NCBI RefSeq assembly: GCF_004320525.1
Contig: NZ_SIHX01000001.1
Span: forward strand, 124,001 to 188,000
Reading direction: 5' to 3'
DNA length: 64,000 nt
DNA from: Arthrobacter sp. S39
Lineage (GTDB): Bacteria > Actinomycetota > Actinomycetes > Actinomycetales > Micrococcaceae
In this document: piece by piece, positions 8,223 to 16,664 of the stretch
Numbering within the stretch: the first letter of the stretch is position 1
Layout: each line of letters starts with the position of its first letter
The notes under the pieces: model-generated
Database searches by the model: none
What the model was told of the DNA's origin: nothing
Seen by the model: only the letters and a program-made list of their open reading frames with translations
Program-made: the position numbers and the translations under genes

Positions 8223-9190
8223 CAGCGGTCTGCTCCTTCCCGCAGGTTGCGGCCGGTCAGTTCCAGGAACACGTCGTCCAGCGTCGGCGGTTTCAGCTCC
8301 AGCGACTGTGCGGGAGCGCCGGCGTCGTGCATTTCCTTCAGCAGGGCCGGCGCCAGCCGGGCGCCTTCGGTGAGCCGGAGACGGAAGCGGACGACGCCGT
8401 CGTACGCGTTCTCATTGACCTCCCCGCCCGCGGCGGCACGGCCGAGCAGCCCGCGCACGCCGGATGCAGCGTCCGCGGCCACTTCGACGGCCAGCAGGTC
8501 ACCGGCGAGGTTGGCCTTCAGCCGGGCTGCTGTGTCGTCGGCAATGATTTCGCCGTGGTCGATCACGATCACGCGTTCGGACATCAGATCGGCCTCGTCC
8601 ATGTAGTGCGTGGTCAGGACGATGGTGGTCCCGTGTTCGGCGCGCATCCGCATGATGTGCTCCCACAGGTTGGCCCGGTTCTGCGGGTCCATGCCTGTGG
8701 ACGGTTCGTCCAGGAACAGCAGCCGTGGCGAGTGCATCAGGCCCAGGGCCACGTCCATGCGCCGCCGCTGGCCGCCGGACAGTTTGATGACCGTCCGTTT
8801 GGCAAGGTCGGCGAGGTCCAGGGACTTCAACAGTTCCTGCGCGCGGGCGGCGGCGTCCGTGGAGTTCATGCCGTAGAAGCGGCCCTGCATCACGAGTTCG
8901 TCGATGACCCGGAAGCTGTGGCCGCCGCCGTTGCCCTGGCCGATGTAGCCGATCCGGGCGCGCACGCCGGCCGGGTCCGCCAGAACGTCCACCCCGGCCA
9001 CGGTCGCGGAGCCGGAGGTGGGGCGCAGCAGCGTGGTCAGCATCCGGAGGGTAGTGGACTTGCCGGCGCCGTTGGGCCCGAGGAATGCCACGAGTTCGCC
9101 GGGGGCGACGTCGATGTTGACGCCCTTGACGGCTTCGACAGTTTCCTTTTTGACGGTGAAGGTTTTGGTCAGCTTGTCTGTGTGGATCAC
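8222..9190 (-). CDS. ABC exporter ATP-binding protein (DrrA-like)
   Basis: A 322-residue ATPase from GTG 9190, chosen for the TGGAG ribosome site 5 bases upstream; in-frame codons further up have no such site. It has Walker A GPNGAGKSTT, the signature LSGGQRRRMD, Walker B LLFLDEPSTGMDP and the H-loop LTTHYMDEA. The ~100-residue C-terminal extension, ending in LDDVFLELTGR, is typical of daunorubicin-resistance-type (DrrA) ATPases. It energises the membrane partner encoded immediately downstream. Confidence 0.92.
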   Translation of the reverse strand: MIHTDKLTKTFTVKKETVEAVKGVNIDVAPGELVAFLGPNGAGKSTTLRMLTTLLRPTSGSATVAGVDVLADPAGVRARIGYIGQGNGGGHSFRVIDELVMQGRFYGMNSTDAAARAQELLKSLDLADLAKRTVIKLSGGQRRRMDVALGLMHSPRLLFLDEPSTGMDPQNRANLWEHIMRMRAEHGTTIVLTTHYMDEADLMSERVIVIDHGEIIADDTAARLKANLAGDLLAVEVAADAASGVRGLLGRAAAGGEVNENAYDGVVRFRLRLTEGARLAPALLKEMHDAGAPAQSLELKPPTLDDVFLELTGRNLREGADR

Positions 9191-9286
9191 GGGTGACTCC
9201 AGAGAATTTCGGAAATCCGGGGCTCTGGTGCGGGCTCCATGGCGCCACGCTATACCCATCGGTGGCGCGAGTCCACGGAAAAAGCG

Positions 9287-10258
9287 TCAGTGCCCGCGGT
9301 GGTCCTGGATGGTCATCCGCGGCCCGAACGTGGGTTTGCGGAACCCGCTCAGGCCGATCATCCGCACCACGCGCTGGCGGTGCCCTTTCCAGGGCTCAAG
9401 CAGCGCCAGCATGCCAGCGTCATCGGTCCGCCTGCCGGTCAGCGCCGCACCGACGTAGGCCGCGAGGTGGTAGTCGCCCACCGCGATGGAGTCCGGGCAG
9501 CCGTGGGTCCGCTGCACCACCTCCGCCGCGGTCCACACCCCGACGCCGGGGATGACCTGCATCTTCGCCGCCGCCTCGGCTGACGGCAGCGCTGCCAGCC
9601 GTTCAAGCGCGACGGCGGAGCGCAGCGCCCGCATGACCGTGGCGGAACGCTGCGGGCCAACGCCGGCCTTGTGCCACTCCCACGAAGGGATGCGCAGCCA
9701 TTGCTCGGCGGAGGGCTGGACGCGGAGACCGGCCGGTGCGGCGCCGCCGGCGGCCGGGGCCGCGGACCCGTAGCGGTACATCAGGTACCGGTAGCCGCGG
9801 CGGGCTTCGATGACGGTGACCTTCTGCTCAAGGATGGTGGGCACCAGCGCATCAACGATCCGGCCCGTGGAGGGCAGCCGGACGGCGGGGTTCCGGCGCC
9901 GGGCTTCGCGGACCATCCGGGGGAGTGTGGCGTGGAAGGCCGGCTCGTCGAACGCCGACCAGTCGTCCCCGGCGCCCAGGAGGCGGGGCACCCCGGCGAT
10001 GGCGGCGCCGGAACCGGGCCCCCACGCCTGGGCGTCAACCGCCCCGTCCGCCGCACTGGTGAGGCGCAGCGAAACCGGGCCGTCCGGCGTCGTAAACGCC
10101 GTCCAGAACCCGTCCGGCCCGGACGAGAACGACGGATCCCCGGTGCCGCGCAGGAGGACGCCAAGCGTCTGAGGCAGGCTGTAGGGACCATCCGGATGCC
10201 ACCGCACGGAGGCGTCCGCGGCGGCGGCCAGCCTGGCGGGTGCAGCTGCGATGGTCAT
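9287..10258 (-). CDS. DNA-3-methyladenine glycosylase-like (HhH-GPD, AlkA family)
   Basis: A 323-residue protein. The helix-hairpin-helix is visible as IPGVGVWTAAEV near 240, followed by IAVGDYHLAA, whose Asp matches the catalytic residue of the HhH-GPD superfamily; LVPTILEQKVT is the conserved helix before the HhH. The role would be excision of alkylated bases in base-excision repair. The first ~120 residues are divergent from E. coli AlkA. It is a single gene with no obvious operon partner. Confidence 0.85.
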   Translation of the reverse strand: MTIAAAPARLAAAADASVRWHPDGPYSLPQTLGVLLRGTGDPSFSSGPDGFWTAFTTPDGPVSLRLTSAADGAVDAQAWGPGSGAAIAGVPRLLGAGDDWSAFDEPAFHATLPRMVREARRRNPAVRLPSTGRIVDALVPTILEQKVTVIEARRGYRYLMYRYGSAAPAAGGAAPAGLRVQPSAEQWLRIPSWEWHKAGVGPQRSATVMRALRSAVALERLAALPSAEAAAKMQVIPGVGVWTAAEVVQRTHGCPDSIAVGDYHLAAYVGAALTGRRTDDAGMLALLEPWKGHRQRVVRMIGLSGFRKPTFGPRMTIQDHRGH

Positions 10259-10390
10259 ACAGCAATCGTCCCACGGTGGGCTGACAAAACGGGTTCCGGA
10301 GCCCCTTACGGGCCACGGATGCCGGGACTAGACTCCATCGTGTGGCGCGGGGTGTCCGCGCCTTTTCATCCGCATCCAAAGGAGCATGCA

Positions 10391-10783
10391 GTGGCTGGAG
10401 TTGTGCATTTCGAGATCCCCGCCGACAACAGGGAACGCGCCAATACGTTCTACGAAGGCGCATTTGGCTGGAACCTGATCCCCATGCAGGGGATGGACTA
10501 CACCAGCGCCATTACAACGCCGTCGGACGAACAGACAGGCATGCCCAGCGCGCCAGGTGCCATCAACGGCGCCCTGTTCCCGCGCACGGACACCCTCAAA
10601 ACGCCGATCATCACTATCGATGTGGACGACGTTGACGCCGCGCTGGCCAAGGTCGAGTCCGCCGGGGGGTCGGTGGCCCAGGCCAAGGATGCCGTTCCCG
10701 GCATGGGTTATTACGCCTACTTCAAGGACACCGAAGGCAACATCATGGGCCTCTGGCAGACGGATTCCACGGCAGGGAGCTGA
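10391..10783 (+). CDS. VOC (glyoxalase/bleomycin-resistance) family protein
   Basis: A 130-residue protein starting at GTG 10391 with AAAGGAG 6 bases upstream. One VOC module pair is visible: VVHFEIPADNRERANTFYE, then IDVDDVDAALAKVESAGG and the closing GYYAYFKDTEGNIMGLWQ. Metal-binding positions (His in VHFEIP and Glu in DTEGNIMGLWQ) are compatible with the family, but substrate and activity are unknown. It lies 42 bases upstream of the cystathionine beta-synthase gene. Confidence 0.88.
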   Translation: MAGVVHFEIPADNRERANTFYEGAFGWNLIPMQGMDYTSAITTPSDEQTGMPSAPGAINGALFPRTDTLKTPIITIDVDDVDAALAKVESAGGSVAQAKDAVPGMGYYAYFKDTEGNIMGLWQTDSTAGS

Positions 10784-10825
10784 CCCTGGGCAAGGCCCGT
10801 CACCGGAGACGGTAACTTTGTACCT

Positions 10826-12211
10826 ATGAAGTACGCCCAGTCCATCCTGGACCTCATCGGCAAGACCCCCCTCATCAAGCTCAACCACGTGACGGACGGC
10901 ATCAAAGCCACGGTGTTGGTCAAGCTGGAGTACCTGAACCCCGGCGGATCGATCAAGGACCGCATCGCGGCCAAGATGATCGAGGACGCCGAGCGGGACG
11001 GCAAGCTGCTCCCGGGCGGAACCATCGTGGAGCCCACGTCCGGCAACACCGGGGTGGGGCTGGCCCTGGTGGCCCAGCAAAAGGGCTACAAGTGCATCTT
11101 CGTGGTGCCGGACAAGGTCGGCGAGGACAAACGCGCCGTGCTGCAGGCTTACGGCGCTGAGGTGGTGGTGACGCCCACCGCCGTCGCCCCTGACAGCCCG
11201 CAGAGCTACTACAGCGTCTCGGACCGGATCGTCTCGGAGACCCCTGGCGCCTACAAGCCGGACCAGTTCTCCAACCCGGCCGCACCCGGCAGCCACTACG
11301 AGACCACCGGGCCGGAGATCTGGAACGACACGGACGGAAAGGTCACGCACTGCGTGATCGGCGCCGGCACCGGCGGCACCATCACCGGCACGGGCCGGTA
11401 CCTTAAGGAGGTCTCTGCGGACCGCGCGGAGTCCGACGGCGGCCGGGTCAGGATCATCGGGGCGGACCCCGAAGGCTCGGTGTACTCGGGCGGGACCGGG
11501 CGGCCATACTTCGTCGAGGGTGTGGGCGAGGACATGTGGCCGGCGAACTACGACAAGTCCGTCCCGGACGACGTCATCGCCGTCAGCGACGCCGACTCCT
11601 TCGCCATGACCCGCAGGCTGGCCCGCGAGGAAGGGCTGCTGGTGGGCGGCTCGTCCGGCATGGCCGTGGTGGCGGCGCTGCGGACCGCCCGCGACCTCCC
11701 GGAAAGCGCCGTGGTGGTGGTCATCCTGCCCGACTCCGGCCGCGGCTACCTCGCCAAGATCTTCAACGACCAGTGGATGCGGTCCTACGGCTTCCTCTCC
11801 GGCGGCGAGGAAGCGTCCGTGGGCGAGGTGATCAAGTCCAAGACCGGCGAACTCCCGGACCTGGTGCACATCCACCCGAACGAGACCGTCCGCGACGTCA
11901 TCACCATCATGAACGAGTTCGGCGTCAGCCACATCCCGGTCCTCTCGCAGGAGCCGCCCGTGGTCATGGGCGAGGTCCTGGGCGCCGTCGACGAGCGGAC
12001 CCTGACCGCCAAGCTGTTCCGCGGCGAAGCAAAGCTGACCGACAAGATCTCCGAGCACATGGGCCCCAAACTCCCCGTCATCGGCTCGCTGGAAACCATC
12101 TCGGCGGCCCGTGCGCTGCTGTCCGACGTGGACACGGTGATGGTGACGTTTGTAGGGGCGCCGGTGGGCATCCTGACCCGGCACGACCTCCTCGCCTACC
12201 TCAGCAACTAA
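10826..12211 (+). CDS. cbs: Cystathionine beta-synthase (PALP domain plus CBS pair)
   Basis: A 461-residue PLP enzyme. K44 in GGSIKDRIAAKM is the Schiff-base lysine; PTSGNTGVGLAL and GAGTGGTITGTGRY bind the substrate and the PLP phosphate. Residues ~335-460 form two CBS domains, matching the mycobacterial Cbs architecture rather than plain cysteine synthase. It condenses serine (or acetylserine) with homocysteine to cystathionine. It stands just ahead of cystathionine gamma-synthase, so the two probably carry out methionine-cysteine interconversion. Confidence 0.93.
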   Translation: MKYAQSILDLIGKTPLIKLNHVTDGIKATVLVKLEYLNPGGSIKDRIAAKMIEDAERDGKLLPGGTIVEPTSGNTGVGLALVAQQKGYKCIFVVPDKVGEDKRAVLQAYGAEVVVTPTAVAPDSPQSYYSVSDRIVSETPGAYKPDQFSNPAAPGSHYETTGPEIWNDTDGKVTHCVIGAGTGGTITGTGRYLKEVSADRAESDGGRVRIIGADPEGSVYSGGTGRPYFVEGVGEDMWPANYDKSVPDDVIAVSDADSFAMTRRLAREEGLLVGGSSGMAVVAALRTARDLPESAVVVVILPDSGRGYLAKIFNDQWMRSYGFLSGGEEASVGEVIKSKTGELPDLVHIHPNETVRDVITIMNEFGVSHIPVLSQEPPVVMGEVLGAVDERTLTAKLFRGEAKLTDKISEHMGPKLPVIGSLETISAARALLSDVDTVMVTFVGAPVGILTRHDLLAYLSN

Positions 12212-12214
12212 CCG

Positions 12215-12263
12215 CCGGTGGTTGAGCGCGTCGAAACCCGGATCTCGACAAGCTCGATCACCG
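12215..12263. repeat. Imperfect inverted repeat of the GGTTGAGCGCGTCGAAACC type
   Basis: The gap between cbs and metB is almost filled by an imperfect palindrome: GGTTGAGCGCGTCGAAACCC at 12220-12239 faces a diverged complement at 12240-12262 (about 18 of 24 positions pair). Similar GGTTGAGC-TCGAAACC elements are, to my knowledge, scattered through actinobacterial genomes; copy number here was not determined. The end of the window (about 63680) has a short related fragment. Confidence 0.6.
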
Positions 12264-12279
12264 AATGAAAGGACCTTCG

Positions 12280-13443
12280 ATGTCTGTTTCTGAAAACCAG
12301 GGCTTCAACACCCGCGCTGTCCATGCCGGCCAGGCCTTCGAACCCCGCACCGGCGCGGTGGTTCCGCCGCTGCACTTCAGCTCCACGTACGCGCAGGACG
12401 GCATCGGCGGCCTCCGCGACGGCTACGAATACGGCCGCGGCGGCAACCCCACCCGCGACGCCCTGCAGGAACAGCTTGCCGCGCTCGAGGGCGGAACCCA
12501 CGCCTATTCCTTCAGCTCCGGCCTGGCGGCGGAGGACTCCCTGATCCGTGCCCTGACCCGGCCCGGAGACCACATTGTCCTCGGCAACGACGCGTACGGC
12601 GGAACGTACCGGCTGATCAGCCGCGTGCTCGGCGACTGGGGGATCGGCAACACCCCCGTGGACATGGCTGACCTGGACGCCGTGGGCAAGGCCGTGGCAG
12701 CCAACAAGACCCGCTTCGTCTGGGTGGAGACACCCTCCAACCCGCTGATGAAGATCACGGACATCGAGGCCCTCGCCAAGGTGGCGCACGACGCCGGGGC
12801 CCTCCTGGTGGTGGACAACACCTTCGCGTCCCCCTACCTGCAGACCCCGCTCGCCCTGGGTGCCGACGTCGTGGTCCATTCCACCACCAAGTACATCGGC
12901 GGCCACTCCGACGTGGTGGGCGGCGCCATTGTGGTCAAGGACGCGGAACTCGCGGAGAAGATCGGCTTTGTCCAGTTCGCCGTGGGCGCGGTGTCCGGCC
13001 CCATGGACGCGTTCCTCACCACCCGGGGCCTGAAGACCCTGGGCGTGCGGATGGACCGGCACAGCGACAACGGCCAGGCCGTGGCCGAATGGCTGCTGGA
13101 GCGCCCCGAGGTGGAGGCGGTCCTGTACCCTGGCCTGCCCTCGCACCCCGGCCACGAACTGGCGAAGAAGCAGATGAAGAAGTTCGGCGGCATGGTCTCC
13201 GTGCAGTTCAAGGGCGGCGAGGCGGCGGCCCGCACGGTCGCGGAAAACACCTCCGTGTTCACGCTGGCGGAATCCCTGGGCGGCATCGAATCGCTGATGA
13301 ACTACCCCTCGGAGATGACCCACGCCTCGGTCAAGGGCACGGAACTGGCCGTTCCCGTCAACCTGATCCGGCTGTCCTGCGGCATCGAGGACGTTGAAGA
13401 CCTCATCGCGGACCTCGAGCACGCCTTCACGTTCCTCCGGTGA
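12280..13443 (+). CDS. metB: Cystathionine gamma-synthase
   Basis: A 387-residue PLP-dependent Cys/Met-metabolism enzyme. The PLP lysine is K204 in VVHSTTKYIGGHSD; other family motifs are GYEYGRGGNPTRDALQ, ETPSNPLMKI and DNTFASPYLQ. Start ATG 12280 is preferred because AAAGGA stands 6 bases upstream; the in-frame ATG at 12265 would place that site inside the gene. It makes cystathionine from activated homoserine and cysteine; a gamma-lyase role cannot be excluded. The stop overlaps the next gene by 4 bases. Confidence 0.9.
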   Translation: MSVSENQGFNTRAVHAGQAFEPRTGAVVPPLHFSSTYAQDGIGGLRDGYEYGRGGNPTRDALQEQLAALEGGTHAYSFSSGLAAEDSLIRALTRPGDHIVLGNDAYGGTYRLISRVLGDWGIGNTPVDMADLDAVGKAVAANKTRFVWVETPSNPLMKITDIEALAKVAHDAGALLVVDNTFASPYLQTPLALGADVVVHSTTKYIGGHSDVVGGAIVVKDAELAEKIGFVQFAVGAVSGPMDAFLTTRGLKTLGVRMDRHSDNGQAVAEWLLERPEVEAVLYPGLPSHPGHELAKKQMKKFGGMVSVQFKGGEAAARTVAENTSVFTLAESLGGIESLMNYPSEMTHASVKGTELAVPVNLIRLSCGIEDVEDLIADLEHAFTFLR

Positions 13444-14726
13444 CCGCAACCTCCCCGGCATTGGCCTCCGGAACCACCCGCGGCTGGATCGCGACGGCGG
13501 CCGGTGCTGCCGCCGTCGTCGCTGCCCTGATGGTGCTGTACTCCGCTTACATTCCGCTCATGAACGACTTCGAGGTGTACTACTACGGCGGCAGCCGTGT
13601 GCTGCAGACGGGGGAGACCGGCGTCAACGAGCTGTACGCGGCGCGTGACGGCCTGCCGTTCACGTATCCGCCGTTCGCGGCCCTGCTGTTCGCCGGGCTG
13701 GCGCTGCTGCCGCTCGGGACCAGCGGCCTGATCTTTATCACGACGGCGCTGGTGGGGGCCGCCGTGGTGGCCGCCTGGCTGGCCCGGCACTACTTCGGGC
13801 TCCGCAGCTGGCGCACATCTTTCGCCGACTGGCGGTTCCGTACCATTGCACTCGCCGGCACCGGTGCCATCCTGCTGCTTGGCCCGTGGCGGGACACCTT
13901 CGACTTCGGCCAGATCAACATCATCCTGATGGGCCTGATCCTGGCCGACTTCGCGCTGTACGGGAAAGACCGGGCCGGGGAGATCCGCTGGCCCGCCGGG
14001 CTGCTGATCGGCCTGGCTGCCGGCATCAAGCTCACCCCGCTGGCCTTCGGCCTCTATTTCCTGGTGCGCCGCGACTTCAAGGCCCTCGGCTGGATGGCGG
14101 CCGGTTTCTTCGGCTCCATCGGCCTGGCCTGGGCAGTGCTGCCCAACGCCTCGCTCACGTTCTGGACCAAGATCCTGCCGGACACCGGCCGGATCGGCGG
14201 GCCCGCCTACCTGGACAACCTCTCGGTCAAGGGCCTCCTGCTCCATGTGGGCCTGCCCGACTCCGGCCTGACCAGCGTGCTCTGGCTGGTGCTCTCCCTG
14301 GGACTCGCCGCGCTGACCGCCTTGGTCATCAAGTGGGCCGTGGCAGCGGACGAGAACTTCGTAGCCGTCTCCGCCACCGCCGTGCTGATGCTGCTGATCA
14401 GCCCCGTCTCCTGGTCCCACCACTGGGTCTGGATGGCGGTGGCGCTGCCGTCCATGGCCTTCGCCATGCACCGGGTCCCCTCCCGTACCGGGAAAATGCG
14501 GCTGTACGGCTGGATCATCGTGACTGTATCGGCCGTGGCGTTCTACCTCACGCCCAAGTACCTGGCCATGATGGCCGGCGCCAACGAGTGGGGCAAGGAT
14601 CCGCAGACCCAGTTCCAGCTGGCCGTCACCAGCCTGGGCGTCCTCTGCGGCGTGGCGCTGCTGGCGTACTGGGCGGTGGCCTACAGCCCGTCGCGCCGCA
14701 AGCCTGGCTTTCTTCAAGAAAGTTAG
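13440..14726 (+). CDS. GT87 (DUF2029) polyprenyl-phosphate-mannose type glycosyltransferase, paralog 1
   Basis: A 428-residue membrane protein with about ten helices. It starts at GTG 13440, overlapping the metB stop (GTGA). GT87-like blocks are LPFTYPPFAALLFAGLALLP, LLGPWRDTFDFGQINIILMG, GIKLTPLAFGLYFLVRRDF and SPVSWSHHWVWM. An acidic motif after the first helix (MNDFEVYYYG) fits the catalytic aspartate of GT-C enzymes. GT87 proteins add mannose from polyprenyl-phosphate-mannose to lipoglycans on the outer membrane face. The gene at 16665 is a paralog. The link with metB is probably only transcriptional. Confidence 0.85.
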   Translation: MTATSPALASGTTRGWIATAAGAAAVVAALMVLYSAYIPLMNDFEVYYYGGSRVLQTGETGVNELYAARDGLPFTYPPFAALLFAGLALLPLGTSGLIFITTALVGAAVVAAWLARHYFGLRSWRTSFADWRFRTIALAGTGAILLLGPWRDTFDFGQINIILMGLILADFALYGKDRAGEIRWPAGLLIGLAAGIKLTPLAFGLYFLVRRDFKALGWMAAGFFGSIGLAWAVLPNASLTFWTKILPDTGRIGGPAYLDNLSVKGLLLHVGLPDSGLTSVLWLVLSLGLAALTALVIKWAVAADENFVAVSATAVLMLLISPVSWSHHWVWMAVALPSMAFAMHRVPSRTGKMRLYGWIIVTVSAVAFYLTPKYLAMMAGANEWGKDPQTQFQLAVTSLGVLCGVALLAYWAVAYSPSRRKPGFLQES

Positions 14727-14739
14727 CTAGGGTGCCCGT

Positions 14740-15228
14740 ATGGCACTCCGATCCGACTGGTCCACCCGCACCTGCAGCATGGCACGCGGCCTCGACATCC
14801 TGGGCGACCCCTGGAGCATGCTGGTGCTCCGCGAGGTGTTCTTCGGCAACGGGCGCTTCGACGCCATGAAATCCCGGCTGGCGGTGGCCGATTCGGTGCT
14901 CACCAACCGCCTGGCGGGGCTGGTCGAGTCCGGGCTGCTGGGCAAGAGGCCGTACGACGGCGGCGGCCGCACCCGCCACGAGTACGTCCTGACCGCCAAG
15001 GGCGAGGACGCCCTCCCCGTCCTGAACGCCGTCATCATGTGGGCGGAAAAGCATCTCCCCGCACCGTCCGATCAGGCCCACATGTACGTGATCCACTCCG
15101 GCTGCGGACAGCGGACCACGTCAGCGGACACCTGCACCGGATGCGGGGAGCGGCTCACAGCCGCCAACACGAGCTGGCACAGCCTTGCCCGTTCAGAGGC
15201 GCCCATGCAACTGGCAACAGCCGCATGA
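14740..15228 (+). CDS. HxlR-family transcriptional regulator with Cys-rich tail
   Basis: A 162-residue regulator. The winged helix-turn-helix (CSMARGLDILGDPWSMLVLR to GGRTRHEYVLTAKGEDALP) is HxlR type. The C-terminal 40 residues carry HSGCGQRTTSADTCTGCGE, a possible zinc ribbon not found in the shortest HxlR proteins. HxlR proteins often sense electrophiles or redox state through cysteine. The ATGA overlap with the MFS gene suggests that it controls that transporter. Confidence 0.88.
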   Translation: MALRSDWSTRTCSMARGLDILGDPWSMLVLREVFFGNGRFDAMKSRLAVADSVLTNRLAGLVESGLLGKRPYDGGGRTRHEYVLTAKGEDALPVLNAVIMWAEKHLPAPSDQAHMYVIHSGCGQRTTSADTCTGCGERLTAANTSWHSLARSEAPMQLATAA

Positions 15229-16538
15229 GCGGCACCGAAACCTCCCGCCGCCGGCTGCATCCCGCCTGGATCGTGGCCGCCGTCGCGTTCCTGGCCCTCG
15301 TCGGCGCCGCCGGGTTCCGGGCCGCCCCGGGCGTGCTGATGGTGCCGCTGCAGCAGGAGTTCGGCTGGTCCACCACAGTCCTGTCGGCTGCCGTCAGCAT
15401 CAACCTGGTCCTCTTTGGCCTGACCGCTCCGTTCGCCGCCGCCCTGATGGAACGGTTCGGGATCCGCGCCGTGACCGCCACCGCGCTGGTGCTGATCGGG
15501 GCCGGCAGCGCCCTCACTGTCCTGGTCAACCAGTCCTGGCAGATCCTGCTCACGTGGGGTCTGCTGATCGGCCTCGGCACAGGCTCGATGGCGCTGGTCT
15601 TCGCCGCCACCATCGCCAACACCTGGTTCGCCAAAAGCCGCGGCCTGGTGATCGGCATCCTCACCGCCGGAAGCGCGGCCGGCCAGCTGGTCTTCCTGCC
15701 GTTTATTGCCATGCTGGCCCAGGATCCGGGCTGGCGGCAGGCATCCCTGCTCATTGCTGCCGGCGCCCTCGCCGTGGTTCCGCTGGTGCTGAAGTTCCTC
15801 AAGAACTCGCCGGCCGACGTCGGCGTGCTGCCTTATGGCGAAACCGCGCCCGAGGAGGGGGTAACTGCGCCGTCTGCGGCTGAGCCCGAACCCGGCCGGA
15901 GCAGCAACGCCGCGGTCCGCGCGCTCCAGGTCCTCAAGCGGGCCAGCAAAGTGCGGACGTTCTGGGCGCTCGTGGCGGGCTTCGCGATCTGCGGCGCCAC
16001 CACGAACGGCCTGATCGGCACCCACTTCATCCCGTCCGCCCACGACCACGGCATGGCCGAAACCACGGCCGCGGGACTGCTCGCCGTCGTCGGGATCTTC
16101 GACATCGTGGGGACCATCGCGTCCGGGTGGCTGACCGACCGATTCAACCCCCGGATCCTTCTCGCCGTCTACTACCAGTTCCGCGGCATCGGCCTGCTGG
16201 TGCTGCCGCTGCTCCTCAGCGCAACCGTCCAGCCCAGCATGATCGTCTTTGTGGTGATCTACGGACTGGACTGGGTGGCCACGGTCCCGCCCACGGCTGC
16301 CATCTGCCGCAAGACGTTCGGCGCGGACGGCAGCGTGGTGTTCGGCTGGGTCTTCGCCGCCCACCAGCTCGGTGCGGCGGCCGCGGCCCTGGGCGCCGGA
16401 GCCATCCGCGACGCCACCGGCCAGTACACCTACGCCTGGTTCGGGGCCGCAGCCATGTGCACCGTCGCCGCCGTCATCAGCGCCACCATCCGCAAGGACG
16501 CCGCCGCACGGGAGCCCGAGACGGTAGCCGCGGCGTAA
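15225..16538 (+). CDS. MFS transporter
   Basis: A 437-residue, 12-helix protein from ATG 15225, overlapping the HxlR stop by 4 bases. Features include the N-terminal cytoplasmic RRRLHPAWI, the loop-2/3 motif ALMERFGIRAVT, and a charged central loop (about residues 205-235) between six-helix halves. The pattern AAPGVLMVPLQQEFGWST is typical of MFS members related to monocarboxylate/oxalate transporters. The substrate is unknown; coupling with HxlR suggests an inducible exporter or importer. Confidence 0.88.
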   Translation: MSGTETSRRRLHPAWIVAAVAFLALVGAAGFRAAPGVLMVPLQQEFGWSTTVLSAAVSINLVLFGLTAPFAAALMERFGIRAVTATALVLIGAGSALTVLVNQSWQILLTWGLLIGLGTGSMALVFAATIANTWFAKSRGLVIGILTAGSAAGQLVFLPFIAMLAQDPGWRQASLLIAAGALAVVPLVLKFLKNSPADVGVLPYGETAPEEGVTAPSAAEPEPGRSSNAAVRALQVLKRASKVRTFWALVAGFAICGATTNGLIGTHFIPSAHDHGMAETTAAGLLAVVGIFDIVGTIASGWLTDRFNPRILLAVYYQFRGIGLLVLPLLLSATVQPSMIVFVVIYGLDWVATVPPTAAICRKTFGADGSVVFGWVFAAHQLGAAAAALGAGAIRDATGQYTYAWFGAAAMCTVAAVISATIRKDAAAREPETVAAA

Positions 16539-16664
16539 AACCTGCCGTTCACGTGCCGCGAATCCGCCGCATGCATATGTAGTATGTAGCTACGGCCAGC
16601 CGCCGTTCCAATGATGCAACCTGCGAAGCGGCCACCCGCAGCTAGCGACCTTGGGGGACAACGG

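Noticed and set aside
10328..12184. Very long open frame on the minus strand opposite cbs.
   Set aside because: It has no recognisable domain, is His/Gly/Asp-biased as expected for antisense of a GC-rich gene, and overlaps cbs almost completely.
12208..13461. Long minus-strand open frame opposite metB.
   Set aside because: Shadow frame with compositional bias and no domain; the plus-strand PLP enzyme is certain.
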